From assembly GCA_040756085.1 (NCBI GenBank), contig JBFMAE010000281.1:1-11515 (forward strand): a stretch of DNA of 11,515 nucleotides, in the 5' to 3' direction. This stretch comes from JBFMAE01 sp040756085 (GTDB taxonomy: Bacteria > Desulfobacterota > BSN033 > UBA1163). Shown here piece after piece: positions 1-6,631 of the stretch (positions are counted from its first letter, which is position 1; the number at the start of each line of letters is the position of its first letter). Both the position numbers and the translations under genes were made by a program. The notes under the pieces are model-generated. The model was not told where the DNA came from. It did not search any database and worked only from the letters and a program-made list of their open reading frames with translations.

Positions 1-12
1 GATTGATGTCAT
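1..12 (-). CDS. Start of a further gene of the GHKL operon, cut by the window edge
   Basis: Only the first four codons (Met-Thr-Ser-Ile) are visible, so the product cannot be named. The start is supported by a strong AGGAGG ribosome binding site about 8 nt upstream of the ATG (within 13-30, minus strand). It lies about 100 nt downstream of the GHKL ATPase stop on the same strand, with no obvious terminator between them, so it is probably the next gene of that operon. The same frame is open back to about 147, and GTG at 28-30 is an alternative start with a weaker ribosome binding site. Confidence 0.4.
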
Positions 13-116
13 CTTTTCAACCTCCTCCACTCGCGCCCTAAAAGTCTTGTCCTTTCGAAACCCATCTTGAGACTTCTTCAGTGAGTCACGATTGGTGCCC
101 CCATCTATGTGACCAA

Positions 117-2375
117 TTATTCTATTTCTGATGTCCCCAACATTATACTATGTGCAATAACTACAAAATCACGTATACGTCTCTGCAAATGGCTTAATAC
201 AGTGGTAAGAACTACTTCAGGGTTTCCGATTAAATCGTCCTTGAAATCCCATGGTTTAGTTTTAACTTCCAATTCTAAAGACTTCCTACAAACACTTTCT
301 GCGACAATCTCGGCTAGTAAAACACGGAATTGCGGTTTCTCCTGACCTGCATAATCAGGTTCTGGACCAAGATATCTTTTTATAGAATCATGAGCGGCAG
401 ATATTTCTAAAAGGTTTGGTTCCAATGTTGACCAAGCTGCACGATATATACCAAGGTTTTTAGACACAATTTTAAACTTTATTGGAACCCCTTCTTCCTC
501 CTTTTGTATTACTTTTACTTTAGTAGTAGCCTTATTACCATTTATTGATGCCGAAATCTCTACAGCTTTTCCTTTAAGACGACGACCTTGAACCACAACT
601 TCCCCAAGAGCATAATTGGACCCTTCTACAGGAATAATATGGCAACGCCCTTTTATTGGAATACTTTCACTATCTGATGACACCACATTTATTATTGTAT
701 CTTGAGTCACTAGCTCAGGATACTTAGCAAACAAACGAATTGTTTTTGAGCTTCCTTCTCTTATACGATAAAAATTATGTTCAAATTCTAAGGATTCTGC
801 AAACTCATGTTCTTCAATTTTATTTTCTATCACCTTTACAATCGCTTCTGCCTCAGGAAGACCTTCGCTTTTGGTCTGAAGACAAACCGCTTCTTTCAAT
901 GCTTCACCACGAATTCTGAACGATACTATTAACTTATCGTTTCGCTTGGGATGCAATCTTAATTTGAATGGAACATCTAAAATAGATACTGCCGGATCAT
1001 CGCTTACTACCATTACCGCTTGCCCCTCTTTCTCAAAGATAGATCGATTAATATAGAATGTTAAAGTACGAATTTGTCCAATAGCAATGTTAAGATACGT
1101 TGGAAATATTAGGACACCTTTTTTTGAAAAGAAATCTTTATCTACTTCGTCATCAGGAGTTACCTCTTCCAATTCTTCTATTTGTTGAGTAAGAAACTTA
1201 CTTGCAGCTTTAGCCAATCTGTCCAATCTATTTTGAGTTTCTTTGCTTGCAATTTCTTTTTGAATACTTTTATCCTTCTCCTTATCTTTTTCAATCAATT
1301 GGCGAAGTTTTTCAGAAGGAATTTGGAAAAGGGCCTTCGTAAATGGATGATCACGCCTCAATCCTGTTTGTCGATTTGGATCAATCAACAAAGAAGGATT
1401 TTCTGGTGGATGGGTTTCGTTATTCTCTCTTCGTTTATCATATTCGTTTAATAAACGATCAATAAAATCGCATTCCAATCTCCCAAAATACTTTTTAGCG
1501 TAAGGCTCTTTTTCTAAACCAGAATAAAGAAGACTGCATTCATGAATTGCCCTTTCACCCTTAATTAACAAGCCCGAGCGTCTAAAGCGATCGCTCGGAT
1601 CTTCTAATGGTTCTGAAGCTCTCCATATAATAAGCCTTGCTTTTGCTTCTGGATAACCTGGAACTAAGAAGGACTCTTCGCAGAATAACTCGCCTTCGGG
1701 TTGCCGATATACAATTTTTTCCCGTTCCATTTTCGGATTATTTAAATTTCTAATTAAAAGTTTAGTGGAACTATGTTCAGACAATATATCTCTTAGTGCA
1801 TAATTCCAAGGTAAATCTCGAATAATAGTATTTATGTGGGGAATTTTATATTGGGGGGCAATCTCTAATCTAATCACTGTGCCATCACCCCGTCCGATAT
1901 TTAATATCTCCCTAATTTCCTTAGTAACACTTTTGCCTTTTTCCCAGGGAATAAACTGAGGTTTCGTTGTCAATTCACACTTATAATATTTTTCGTCTTT
2001 TATTGATTCAATCGTCATATTACCTAAAACAGTGCAATCCTTTGCACCTCTTCCCATAAAGCCCCTGTCACCTTCTTCACTGCAGCGGCTACCAACATTA
2101 CCAAATTTTTCAAGCATGGTCTGTAACGTCATTCCCTCCGCTTTATCAAAAATTCTTATAAAAGACGGAGCCCCCTTCCTTTGTTCACAAATTTCAATTA
2201 AAATAGGCCCTCCATCCTCACTTCTAAGCTGTTTTTTATATAAGCGATGGTAACTGTCATCCGAATTAGTTATCAATTCTACAAGAACATCATAAACATC
2301 TCTAATGGCAAATTGCCTGTTAAAATCATAGTCTCGAAGTGTAATCTTAATGTCGATAGGAATACCGATTTTCAT
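117..2375 (-). CDS. GHKL/Hsp90-like ATPase with coiled coil and beta-rich C-terminal region, function unknown
   Basis: Predicted ATPase of 752 residues. The N-terminal ~180 residues carry the Bergerat (GHKL) ATP-binding motifs: an N box ELITNSDD with E33, N37 and D40; a G1 box DKAEGM with D77 and G81; a glycine-rich lid GFMGRGAKD near 105-113; and GTVIRLEI near 165. These are the signatures of the MutL/Hsp90/MORC/histidine-kinase ATPase superfamily, but no histidine-kinase dimerisation domain is visible. A charged coiled coil lies near 355-404. Residues ~414-634 are rich in alternating beta-strand patterns and look Ig-like. A helical tail (~654-752) contains EISAAHDSIKRYLGP and FRVLLAEIVAES. 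No signal peptide or membrane segment is seen. The preferred start is the ATG at 2375, with AGGGGG 6 nt upstream. An ATG at 2393 overlaps the preceding stop as ATGA but lacks a ribosome binding site. Either way translation is probably coupled to the upstream wHTH gene. The family was not recognised; an anti-phage or stress role is inference from context. Confidence 0.85.
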   Translation of the reverse strand: MKIGIPIDIKITLRDYDFNRQFAIRDVYDVLVELITNSDDSYHRLYKKQLRSEDGGPILIEICEQRKGAPSFIRIFDKAEGMTLQTMLEKFGNVGSRCSEEGDRGFMGRGAKDCTVLGNMTIESIKDEKYYKCELTTKPQFIPWEKGKSVTKEIREILNIGRGDGTVIRLEIAPQYKIPHINTIIRDLPWNYALRDILSEHSSTKLLIRNLNNPKMEREKIVYRQPEGELFCEESFLVPGYPEAKARLIIWRASEPLEDPSDRFRRSGLLIKGERAIHECSLLYSGLEKEPYAKKYFGRLECDFIDRLLNEYDKRRENNETHPPENPSLLIDPNRQTGLRRDHPFTKALFQIPSEKLRQLIEKDKEKDKSIQKEIASKETQNRLDRLAKAASKFLTQQIEELEEVTPDDEVDKDFFSKKGVLIFPTYLNIAIGQIRTLTFYINRSIFEKEGQAVMVVSDDPAVSILDVPFKLRLHPKRNDKLIVSFRIRGEALKEAVCLQTKSEGLPEAEAIVKVIENKIEEHEFAESLEFEHNFYRIREGSSKTIRLFAKYPELVTQDTIINVVSSDSESIPIKGRCHIIPVEGSNYALGEVVVQGRRLKGKAVEISASINGNKATTKVKVIQKEEEGVPIKFKIVSKNLGIYRAAWSTLEPNLLEISAAHDSIKRYLGPEPDYAGQEKPQFRVLLAEIVAESVCRKSLELEVKTKPWDFKDDLIGNPEVVLTTVLSHLQRRIRDFVVIAHSIMLGTSEIE

Positions 2376-2389
2376 AGCAGGCCCCCTGT

Positions 2390-3007
2390 TCATTCTGTGA
2401 TCAAGGCGTTAAATTTTTCTTTACATGCTTTAAGAAAATTAATTATTTCTGCATCATTGATTAACTCAGCATTAGAAAAAAGTTGCCCAAACTTCTGCCC
2501 TATAATATCTTTGGAAGCATCTGGAGAGCACACTAGCATATCAGTAAACATATATTGAGATGCTTCATCTAAATTCTTTTTTTCTTGAAAATGTTTGAAA
2601 AGGGGATCACTCTTTATCTTTTTTATGAATCGCTCTGCTTCATGTTTGGGGGCATCCGGAGCTTTATGTTTTAAACTTTTTAAAATCCGCGCTTCATTCT
2701 CCTTAATCCAAACTACTCCTTGTGAGGTCAAGCGCCAACCCTCTAACTCACCGCCAATATCACCACCTGCTCTTCCAGAAACGAGTTTTCCATTCTCTTT
2801 CTTTTTCGCTTGCTCAAGAGCGAAACGAACTGGAGTTTTGTCTGGAAATCCCATTTCCCTAAATTTTCTTAAACGCCAAGAAAATCTTTCTTTAGCGAGT
2901 TGATATGCCTCCCATGCAACTTCTTCTGTGTGAACCTTCTTAGAAATACCGCCGATTTTATATAGTGCAAATAAGGCAATATCCATATTAGATAATTCTG
3001 TTGTCAT
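2390..3007 (-). CDS. Small winged-helix-like protein, middle gene of the GHKL operon
   Basis: Protein of 205 residues, not recognised by name. The first ~105 residues read like a winged-helix DNA-binding fold: a hydrophobic helix ALFALYKIGG, an ISKKVHTEEVAWEAY segment resembling a helix-turn-helix, basic helices, and a closing WRLTSQGVVWIKE that looks like the wing and last helix. Residues ~120-205 are helical and charged, possibly for dimerisation or contact with the ATPase. The ATG at 3007 is chosen because GGAG lies 6 nt upstream; a TTG at 3019 merely overlaps that ribosome binding site. The gene follows the upstream regulator-like gene by 20 nt and its TGA overlaps an ATG of the next frame (ATGA), so the three genes are almost surely one transcript. 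It may be the DNA-targeting subunit for the ATPase, or a repressor; this is inference. Confidence 0.8.
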   Translation of the reverse strand: MTTELSNMDIALFALYKIGGISKKVHTEEVAWEAYQLAKERFSWRLRKFREMGFPDKTPVRFALEQAKKKENGKLVSGRAGGDIGGELEGWRLTSQGVVWIKENEARILKSLKHKAPDAPKHEAERFIKKIKSDPLFKHFQEKKNLDEASQYMFTDMLVCSPDASKDIIGQKFGQLFSNAELINDAEIINFLKACKEKFNALITE

Positions 3008-3027
3008 AGTAGTCTCCAAATATAAAT

Positions 3028-4080
3028 TTATGTTTTTTGTAGAAACCTGTTGCCACGATCTGCAATTTTATAGATTACCCCTGGTCCCACTCCTTTTTTT
3101 TCTTTTTCAATTAACCCTAATTCAAACATCCTTGCCATCAAACCGGCTCTCTGGGTATTTATCACGGCATCTGAAGCGCTCCAGATTTGACCGAATTCTT
3201 TTTTCAACTCTTGATTTATTTCTTCTCTTTCTTTTAAGCCATTTTCTAATTTTTGTAGGAGCCATTTTATCGCGCTACATTCCCCTCTTACATTCTTAGA
3301 AATATGTTCAAGATAAAAATCTATCTCTTTCTCATTAAAGCTTTTTTCAAAATCTTCATGATCTATTACTGGATTATCCAATTTCGCAAAATTTAGACCT
3401 GCCTCTGTTAAACCAATTAATACTCCACCTTTTTCATCTTTATTTAAATTAACGAATCTTAAATATGGCATTGCTCCATCTAATGCTCCCTCTTTCCTCA
3501 TGTATGCTAAGAAATGACTTTTATATCTGACTTTGCTTTTAAACTCATCTTGGTCTGGCAAACCAGCAGAGATCCTCTCATCTCTCATCTTGTTCTTTTT
3601 ATCTTCATACTTTCTGATCATTGTTCCAAAATCAGCTGCGGTGTCAGCAGCTTTATTTCTATACCCATCTAAATCTATCCATTGCTCAGAATCGAGAGAA
3701 GCATAGAGAACCCTCAAACCTATTTTTATTGGAAGAATTTTATTCACCTGTCCCCATAACCAACATTTTTCTTCTTCAAATTTCTGAGAAAAACATGCGA
3801 GTTGTTGGAAGGTTGGCATAGAGACTGGTTTAGGTTGGCTTATAATCTCTGCAAGCGTTATTCTATTTTCATTCGTTGCAATCATTTCCGGCTGAGAAAC
3901 ATCCTTTTTCTTTTTGTTACTCAGTTCAAATTTTTCTTCATGAATCTCGCTCTTTTCGATATAAATTTGGTTCTCAATAGCGGTCGTTATAAACTGAGCA
4001 AAGCTTTTGTATTCTCTTTTATTAATTAAATTTTCGATCTCATCTGCTTGTTTTTGAGTAATATCAACAACATATCTCAT
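3028..4080 (-). CDS. Putative DNA-binding protein with RHH-like N-terminus and wHTH-like C-terminus, first gene of the GHKL operon
   Basis: Protein of 350 residues without a recognised family name. Residues 1-43 look like a ribbon-helix-helix domain: a beta strand MRYVVDITQK, then helix QADEIENLIN, turn KREYKS and helix FAQFITTAIENQI. A charged linker (~44-65) follows. The central part (~85-250) is mixed and contains two Trp and one Cys near 106-109. Residues ~285-350 look like a winged helix (SDAVINTQRAGLMARMFELG, then a wing VGPGVIYKIADRGNRFL). The start is the ATG at 4080, with GGAGG 5 nt upstream; the GTG at 4092 overlaps that site and is rejected. The gene has its own promoter-like sequence upstream and leads the operon, so autoregulation through the RHH domain is plausible but not shown. 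No catalytic motif is visible. Confidence 0.82.
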   Translation of the reverse strand: MRYVVDITQKQADEIENLINKREYKSFAQFITTAIENQIYIEKSEIHEEKFELSNKKKKDVSQPEMIATNENRITLAEIISQPKPVSMPTFQQLACFSQKFEEEKCWLWGQVNKILPIKIGLRVLYASLDSEQWIDLDGYRNKAADTAADFGTMIRKYEDKKNKMRDERISAGLPDQDEFKSKVRYKSHFLAYMRKEGALDGAMPYLRFVNLNKDEKGGVLIGLTEAGLNFAKLDNPVIDHEDFEKSFNEKEIDFYLEHISKNVRGECSAIKWLLQKLENGLKEREEINQELKKEFGQIWSASDAVINTQRAGLMARMFELGLIEKEKKGVGPGVIYKIADRGNRFLQKT

Positions 4081-4135
4081 GGTAACCTCCACAAAGATGA
4101 TTTAATCTTTATATTAATGTTTTCATTTATTTATT

Positions 4136-4164
4136 TATATAATACATTAAATCTAAATTGTCAA
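4136..4164 (-). promoter_or_regulatory. Promoter of the GHKL operon
   Basis: On the minus strand a perfect -35 TTGACA (4159-4164) is followed after 17 nt by TATATA (4136-4141). Overlapping alternatives are TATAAA at 4134-4139 and TATTAT at 4139-4144. The surrounding 4081-4200 stretch is very AT-rich and lies between the divergent operon and the DUF4143 gene. The 5' leader would be roughly 50 nt and ends in the GGAGG of the first gene. Confidence 0.6.
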
Positions 4165-4230
4165 GTCTTTTCTAATAATTTTTTTAAATTATGATCGTAA
4201 TTACCAAGGATGGGACTAAACGCAAATAAA

Positions 4231-4268
4231 CTTGCATTTAGTAGAACTATGTGCTAATATACTTGCAT
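4231..4268 (+). promoter_or_regulatory. Promoter/operator of the DUF4143 ATPase gene with a 31-bp-spaced direct repeat
   Basis: CTTGCAT occurs at 4231-4237 and again at 4262-4268, exactly 31 bp apart, about three helical turns. The first copy supplies a -35-like TTGCAT (4232-4237). After a 17-nt spacer comes TAATAT (4255-4260), with TATACT at 4258-4263 as an alternative -10. The second copy abuts the start codon at 4269. Transcription from the TAATAT box would begin within a few nucleotides of that ATG, and no Shine-Dalgarno is present, so the mRNA may be leaderless. The repeat could be an operator; that is inference. Confidence 0.45.
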
Positions 4269-5423
4269 ATGGTACCAAGAACCTATTGGCTCAAATTATT
4301 AGAAAAAGCATGGTCACGCAAATCGATTGTATGGCTCTCGGGTGTGCGGCGTGTTGGAAAAACATTTCTATGCAAGAGCATTCCAGACATTGAATACTTT
4401 GACTGTGAACTCCCAAGTACACGCCGACAGATGGAAGACCCCGAAGGTTTCCTGTCGAAGCTTAAGAACAAGAAAGTTGTAATAGACGAAATTCATAGAC
4501 TTCTCAATCCGTCAGAATTTCTTAAAATTGCGGCTGACCATTTCCAATCCGTTAAGTTAATTGCCACTGGCTCTTCAACTCTTCAAGCTTCTTCTCGTTT
4601 TCGCGATACACTCGTTGGGCGAAAAGCTGAAGTATGGCTTACTCCGATGATGTCTCAGGATTTAATAGATTTTAACAACCAAAATTTATCTCATCGGCTT
4701 CTCCGCGGTGGACTTCCACCCTTTTTCTTAAGTCCAAAACTTCCAGAATACGATTTCCAGGAATGGATTGATTCATACTGGGCAAGAGATATTCAAGAAC
4801 TTTTTAGACTTGAGCGCCGTGCATCATTTCAAAGGTTCATGGAATTGTTGTTTATTCAAAGTGGCGGACTTTTCGAGGCTACTCGTTTTGCCCGCCCCTG
4901 TGAGGTTAGTCGAGGTACTATTAGTAATTACCTTGGTATATTAGAGGCTACTTGGGTTATTCATGTCATACACCCGTTCTCGACACGTCGGTCAGTTGAA
5001 ATCATTGCTGCTCCCAAGACTTATGCGTTCGATACAGGTTTTGTCTGCTATTTTCGTGGTTGGCATCAATTGAGAGATGATGACCTTGGCGTGTTGTGGG
5101 AGCACTGGGTTCTGAATGAAATGCATAGTCATCTCCAATCACCGATTGCCCGCTATTGGCGTGACAAAAAAGAGCACGAAGTGGATTTTATTTTAGTTCC
5201 ACGCGGCAAGAAGCCCATTGCTGTGGAATGCAAATGGAGAGCAGATAATTTTGAACCTGACAATCTAAAGGCATTTCGATATCACTATCCAGAAGGACCA
5301 AACTGGGTCGTTTGTCAAGATGTGACTCGGGAATATACCCGCAGTTATGCTAATCTGAAAGTAGAATTTATAGGGATTGAAGATCTGATCAAATGCCTAA
5401 ATGGTTTGTTTCCAAAAGGATAA
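4269..5423 (+). CDS. AAA-type ATP-binding protein with DUF4143 / PD-(D/E)XK-like C-terminus
   Basis: Protein of 384 residues and a full-length member of the widespread prokaryotic AAA_14-DUF4143 family. Near the N-terminus the Walker A motif is GVRRVGKT (25-32). Walker B is KVVIDEIH (D73, E74). A sensor-like ATGSS follows at 99-103. The C-terminal part (~190-325) is DUF4143. It ends in EVDFIL and then IAVECKW (D306, E320, K322), the spacing expected of a restriction-endonuclease-like fold. Substrate and biological role of the family are poorly defined; links to DNA transactions or mobile elements are suggested for relatives. The start at 4269 (MVPRTYWLK) matches the usual N-terminus better than the GTG at 4251, which lies inside the promoter. 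It is a solitary gene, divergent from the GHKL operon and convergent with the toxin-antitoxin genes, consistent with independent acquisition. Confidence 0.9.
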   Translation: MVPRTYWLKLLEKAWSRKSIVWLSGVRRVGKTFLCKSIPDIEYFDCELPSTRRQMEDPEGFLSKLKNKKVVIDEIHRLLNPSEFLKIAADHFQSVKLIATGSSTLQASSRFRDTLVGRKAEVWLTPMMSQDLIDFNNQNLSHRLLRGGLPPFFLSPKLPEYDFQEWIDSYWARDIQELFRLERRASFQRFMELLFIQSGGLFEATRFARPCEVSRGTISNYLGILEATWVIHVIHPFSTRRSVEIIAAPKTYAFDTGFVCYFRGWHQLRDDDLGVLWEHWVLNEMHSHLQSPIARYWRDKKEHEVDFILVPRGKKPIAVECKWRADNFEPDNLKAFRYHYPEGPNWVVCQDVTREYTRSYANLKVEFIGIEDLIKCLNGLFPKG

Positions 5424-5493
5424 ATTTTAAAGACAATCCTATATCGATCGACAAGCCAATGTTGGATTGCATCTCTGATATCCCCGATCATTT

Positions 5494-5522
5494 GAAGCTT
5501 CCCGCCCACAGGGCGGCGCTTC
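5494..5522. repeat. GC-rich hairpin 3' of the DUF4143 gene
   Basis: CCGCCC (5502-5507) pairs with GGGCGG (5511-5516) around an ACA loop. GAAGC (5494-5498) and GCTTC (5518-5522) extend the stem across a small asymmetric internal loop. It begins 70 nt after the DUF4143 stop and could protect or terminate that transcript, but there is no following T run. Confidence 0.5.
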
Positions 5523-5559
5523 CCGGCAAGGTATTATCATTTATTATATTGTCCCCCTT

Positions 5560-5579
5560 CCTGCCTGCCGGCAGGCAGG
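5560..5579. repeat. Perfect 20-bp palindrome, intergenic copy of a dispersed element
   Basis: The sequence CCTGCCTGCCGGCAGGCAGG is its own reverse complement over all 20 bases. A near-identical element lies in the radical SAM gene at 8952-8972. From memory, peptides such as LPAGRQG and PACRQAG, which this palindrome would encode, recur in predicted proteins of uncultured bacteria. That suggests a mobile or amplified palindromic element, but I have not checked it. Confidence 0.75.
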
Positions 5580-5690
5580 GACCCCGCCAACCTGCTTAGG
5601 GTAGGCAATGCGGGACTTCCGGGGCACTTGCCGGCCACTAAAATCCTGTTGCATTATTTGGTCTTCAGTAAAGTTTCTCATCTCACGCCT

Positions 5691-5791
5691 CTTATCGGAA
5701 ACATGAAGGTTTTCGATGGTAGAGGGATTCGTCAATAAACGAACCCCTTAATGGTTATAGATGACTTTAGCGGAGCAAGGTTACCGATAAG
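5691..5791. repeat. Nested inverted-repeat structure, possible structured RNA or small palindromic element
   Basis: An outer pair CTTATCGGAAAC (5691-5702) and GTTACCGATAAG (5780-5791) is complementary at 11 of 12 positions. Inside it, 5723-5732 and 5739-5748 form a 10-bp stem with one mismatch around the six-base loop CAATAA. No protein frame explains it. It could be a structured RNA, a small miniature element, or a remnant of one; strand and function are unknown. Confidence 0.45.
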
Positions 5792-5848
5792 AACTGACCT
5801 TTGTTAGACTACTGTCGGGTATAATTGTTTGATCAGCTCCATTTTACC

Positions 5849-6217
5849 TTAGAGGGAGAGAGGGAGCAAACGAACCCTCGATTTTTCCTCGTCGAGCGAA
5901 ATCAAAGCCCCCTGGCGAAGATCCTTTGCAAATCTCTTCAGAACATTGAGGAGCAAATCTTTAGCATGGTCAGGAGTGACGTCCTGCGTCCTAATTTGGA
6001 TGACACTCGGCGCATCAGCTTCAGTAGCAGCAAGGATAGCACTGATTTCAAGATCGTGGGTAAATAGCACGTGGTCTTGTGTCTTCGCCCATTCCAGAAT
6101 CTCATGATCAGGGGCGTTCAGTGGACCGATTGTAGACCAGTGAATGGCAGTGTGTCCAGCTTCTTTCAGTACTGGCACCCATGCGGGGGAGAGATTCATG
6201 TCGATTAGAATCTTCAT
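5849..6217 (-). CDS. DUF5615 PIN-like toxin
   Basis: Protein of 122 residues matching the DUF5615 family, a compact PIN-like fold expected to be a metal-dependent ribonuclease toxin. The N-terminus MKILIDMNLSP places an acidic D6 on the first strand. D37 (in APDHEI) and D55 (in FTHDLE) complete the usual acidic set, and SVIQIR (71-76) is typical of the family. The start codon at 6217 overlaps the stop of the upstream DUF433 gene as ATGA. The bases before it are pyrimidine-rich with no Shine-Dalgarno, so translation probably depends on coupling to the antitoxin. The key residues are intact and the length is normal, so the toxin is likely functional. RNA cleavage is inferred from the fold. Confidence 0.88.
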   Translation of the reverse strand: MKILIDMNLSPAWVPVLKEAGHTAIHWSTIGPLNAPDHEILEWAKTQDHVLFTHDLEISAILAATEADAPSVIQIRTQDVTPDHAKDLLLNVLKRFAKDLRQGALISLDEEKSRVRLLPLSL

Positions 6218-6444
6218 GGGGAGGGAAGCGGAATGTCAATCTCCTCAACTCGCCAAGCAGCGTAGGCGAGTGCTTGATCAATATCCTCTGGCTCCAGATA
6301 GGGATACAACTTAAGTATTTCATCTTTAGTCCGTCCTGCGGCAATGAGACCGACAATCGTCCCTACGGTTACACGGAGTCCACGAATGCAAGGTTTTCCG
6401 CCCATGACTTCAGGATCGAAAGTAATTCGATTGATGGCTTTCAT
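6214..6444 (-). CDS. DUF433 antitoxin partner of the DUF5615 toxin
   Basis: Protein of 76 residues of the DUF433 family, a small helical DNA-binding-type protein. The diagnostic segment GGKPCIRGLRVTV lies at 15-27, followed by helices ending in YPYLEPEDIDQALAYAA. DUF433 and DUF5615 genes are habitually adjacent, with DUF433 upstream as the presumed antitoxin and autoregulator, as here. The ATG at 6444 has GGAG about 6-7 nt upstream on the minus strand. The stop overlaps the toxin start by 4 nt. The promoter appears to lie inside the decayed hicA remnant upstream. Confidence 0.88.
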   Translation of the reverse strand: MKAINRITFDPEVMGGKPCIRGLRVTVGTIVGLIAAGRTKDEILKLYPYLEPEDIDQALAYAAWRVEEIDIPLPSP

Positions 6445-6463
6445 CTTTCACTCCAAAATCTTT

Positions 6464-6631
6464 CTAATAGACCACCCTAAATAATAAATACCAAAAACAA
6501 AAAATATTGTCAATTTTTTCAATAAGTTTCAAACCTTTCGACCCATCTCCTTTTTGTCCCTTATTCATCCACCCTGCCTTTTCAAATGTCTTGATAATCT
6601 TCTCAGGTTTCAAATTATGGAGTGTTGCCAT
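6464..6631 (-). pseudogene. hicA: Decayed, truncated hicA toxin gene
   Basis: A 55-codon frame starts with ATG at 6631 directly after the TAA of the MerR-HicB gene (TAAATG, no gap). Its first ~27 residues (MATLHNLKPEKIIKTFEKAG, then WMNKGQKG) look like the HicA N-terminal half: helix KPEKIIKxFEKAGW followed by the QKG turn. HicA normally continues with GSH, carrying the catalytic histidine, then strands with SIPVH and a final helix. Here QKG is followed by DGSKGLKLIEKIDN and an unrelated hydrophobic tail, so the catalytic His and the second half are absent. I could not find the missing half in the other frames of the same stretch. The mRNA interferase is therefore probably inactive, and the tail now overlaps the promoter of the next locus. 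Confidence 0.72.
6481..6513 (-). promoter_or_regulatory. Promoter of the DUF433-DUF5615 pair, inside the hicA remnant
   Basis: A perfect TTGACA (6508-6513, minus strand) is followed by a T-rich spacer. The candidate -10 is TATTTA (6485-6490) at 17 nt. A better hexamer, TATTAT (6481-6486), sits at an over-long 21 nt. The leader to the ATG at 6444 would be about 30-40 nt. The -10 assignment is uncertain. Confidence 0.45.

Larger units (their letters stand above)
5424..5848. other. Non-coding interval between convergent genes, rich in inverted repeats
   Basis: I see no convincing gene in these 425 bases: short open frames on both strands lack ribosome binding sites and read through palindromes. 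The interval holds a GC-rich hairpin (5494-5522), a perfect 20-bp palindrome (5560-5579), an 8-bp inverted pair CCGGCAAG/CTTGCCGG (5523-5530 and 5627-5634), and a nested stem structure (5691-5791). No clear rho-independent terminator with a T tract was found for either flanking gene. Confidence 0.6.

Noticed and set aside
13..147. Open frame on the minus strand overlapping the 3' end of the GHKL gene
   Set aside because: It lacks a good start codon upstream of position 30, and the best ribosome binding site points to the ATG at 12.
5424..5500. Minus-strand peptide resembling MIGDIRDAIQHWLVDRY, possibly a HicB-type fragment
   Set aside because: The frame continues antisense into the DUF4143 gene and the similarity is too short to separate from chance.
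5393..5599. A 68-codon plus-strand frame overlapping the DUF4143 gene end
   Set aside because: It overlaps the real gene, has no ribosome binding site and ends inside the palindrome (LPAGRQG).
5544..5735. A 63-codon minus-strand frame in the gene-free interval
   Set aside because: It starts with TTG without a ribosome binding site, reads straight through the palindrome (giving ACRQAGR), and shows no recognisable domain.
5820..5825. Perfect TATAAT on the plus strand, possible antisense promoter over the toxin gene
   Set aside because: No -35 hexamer lies at 16-18 nt; TTGTTA is only 13 nt upstream and CTGACC is 20 nt upstream.
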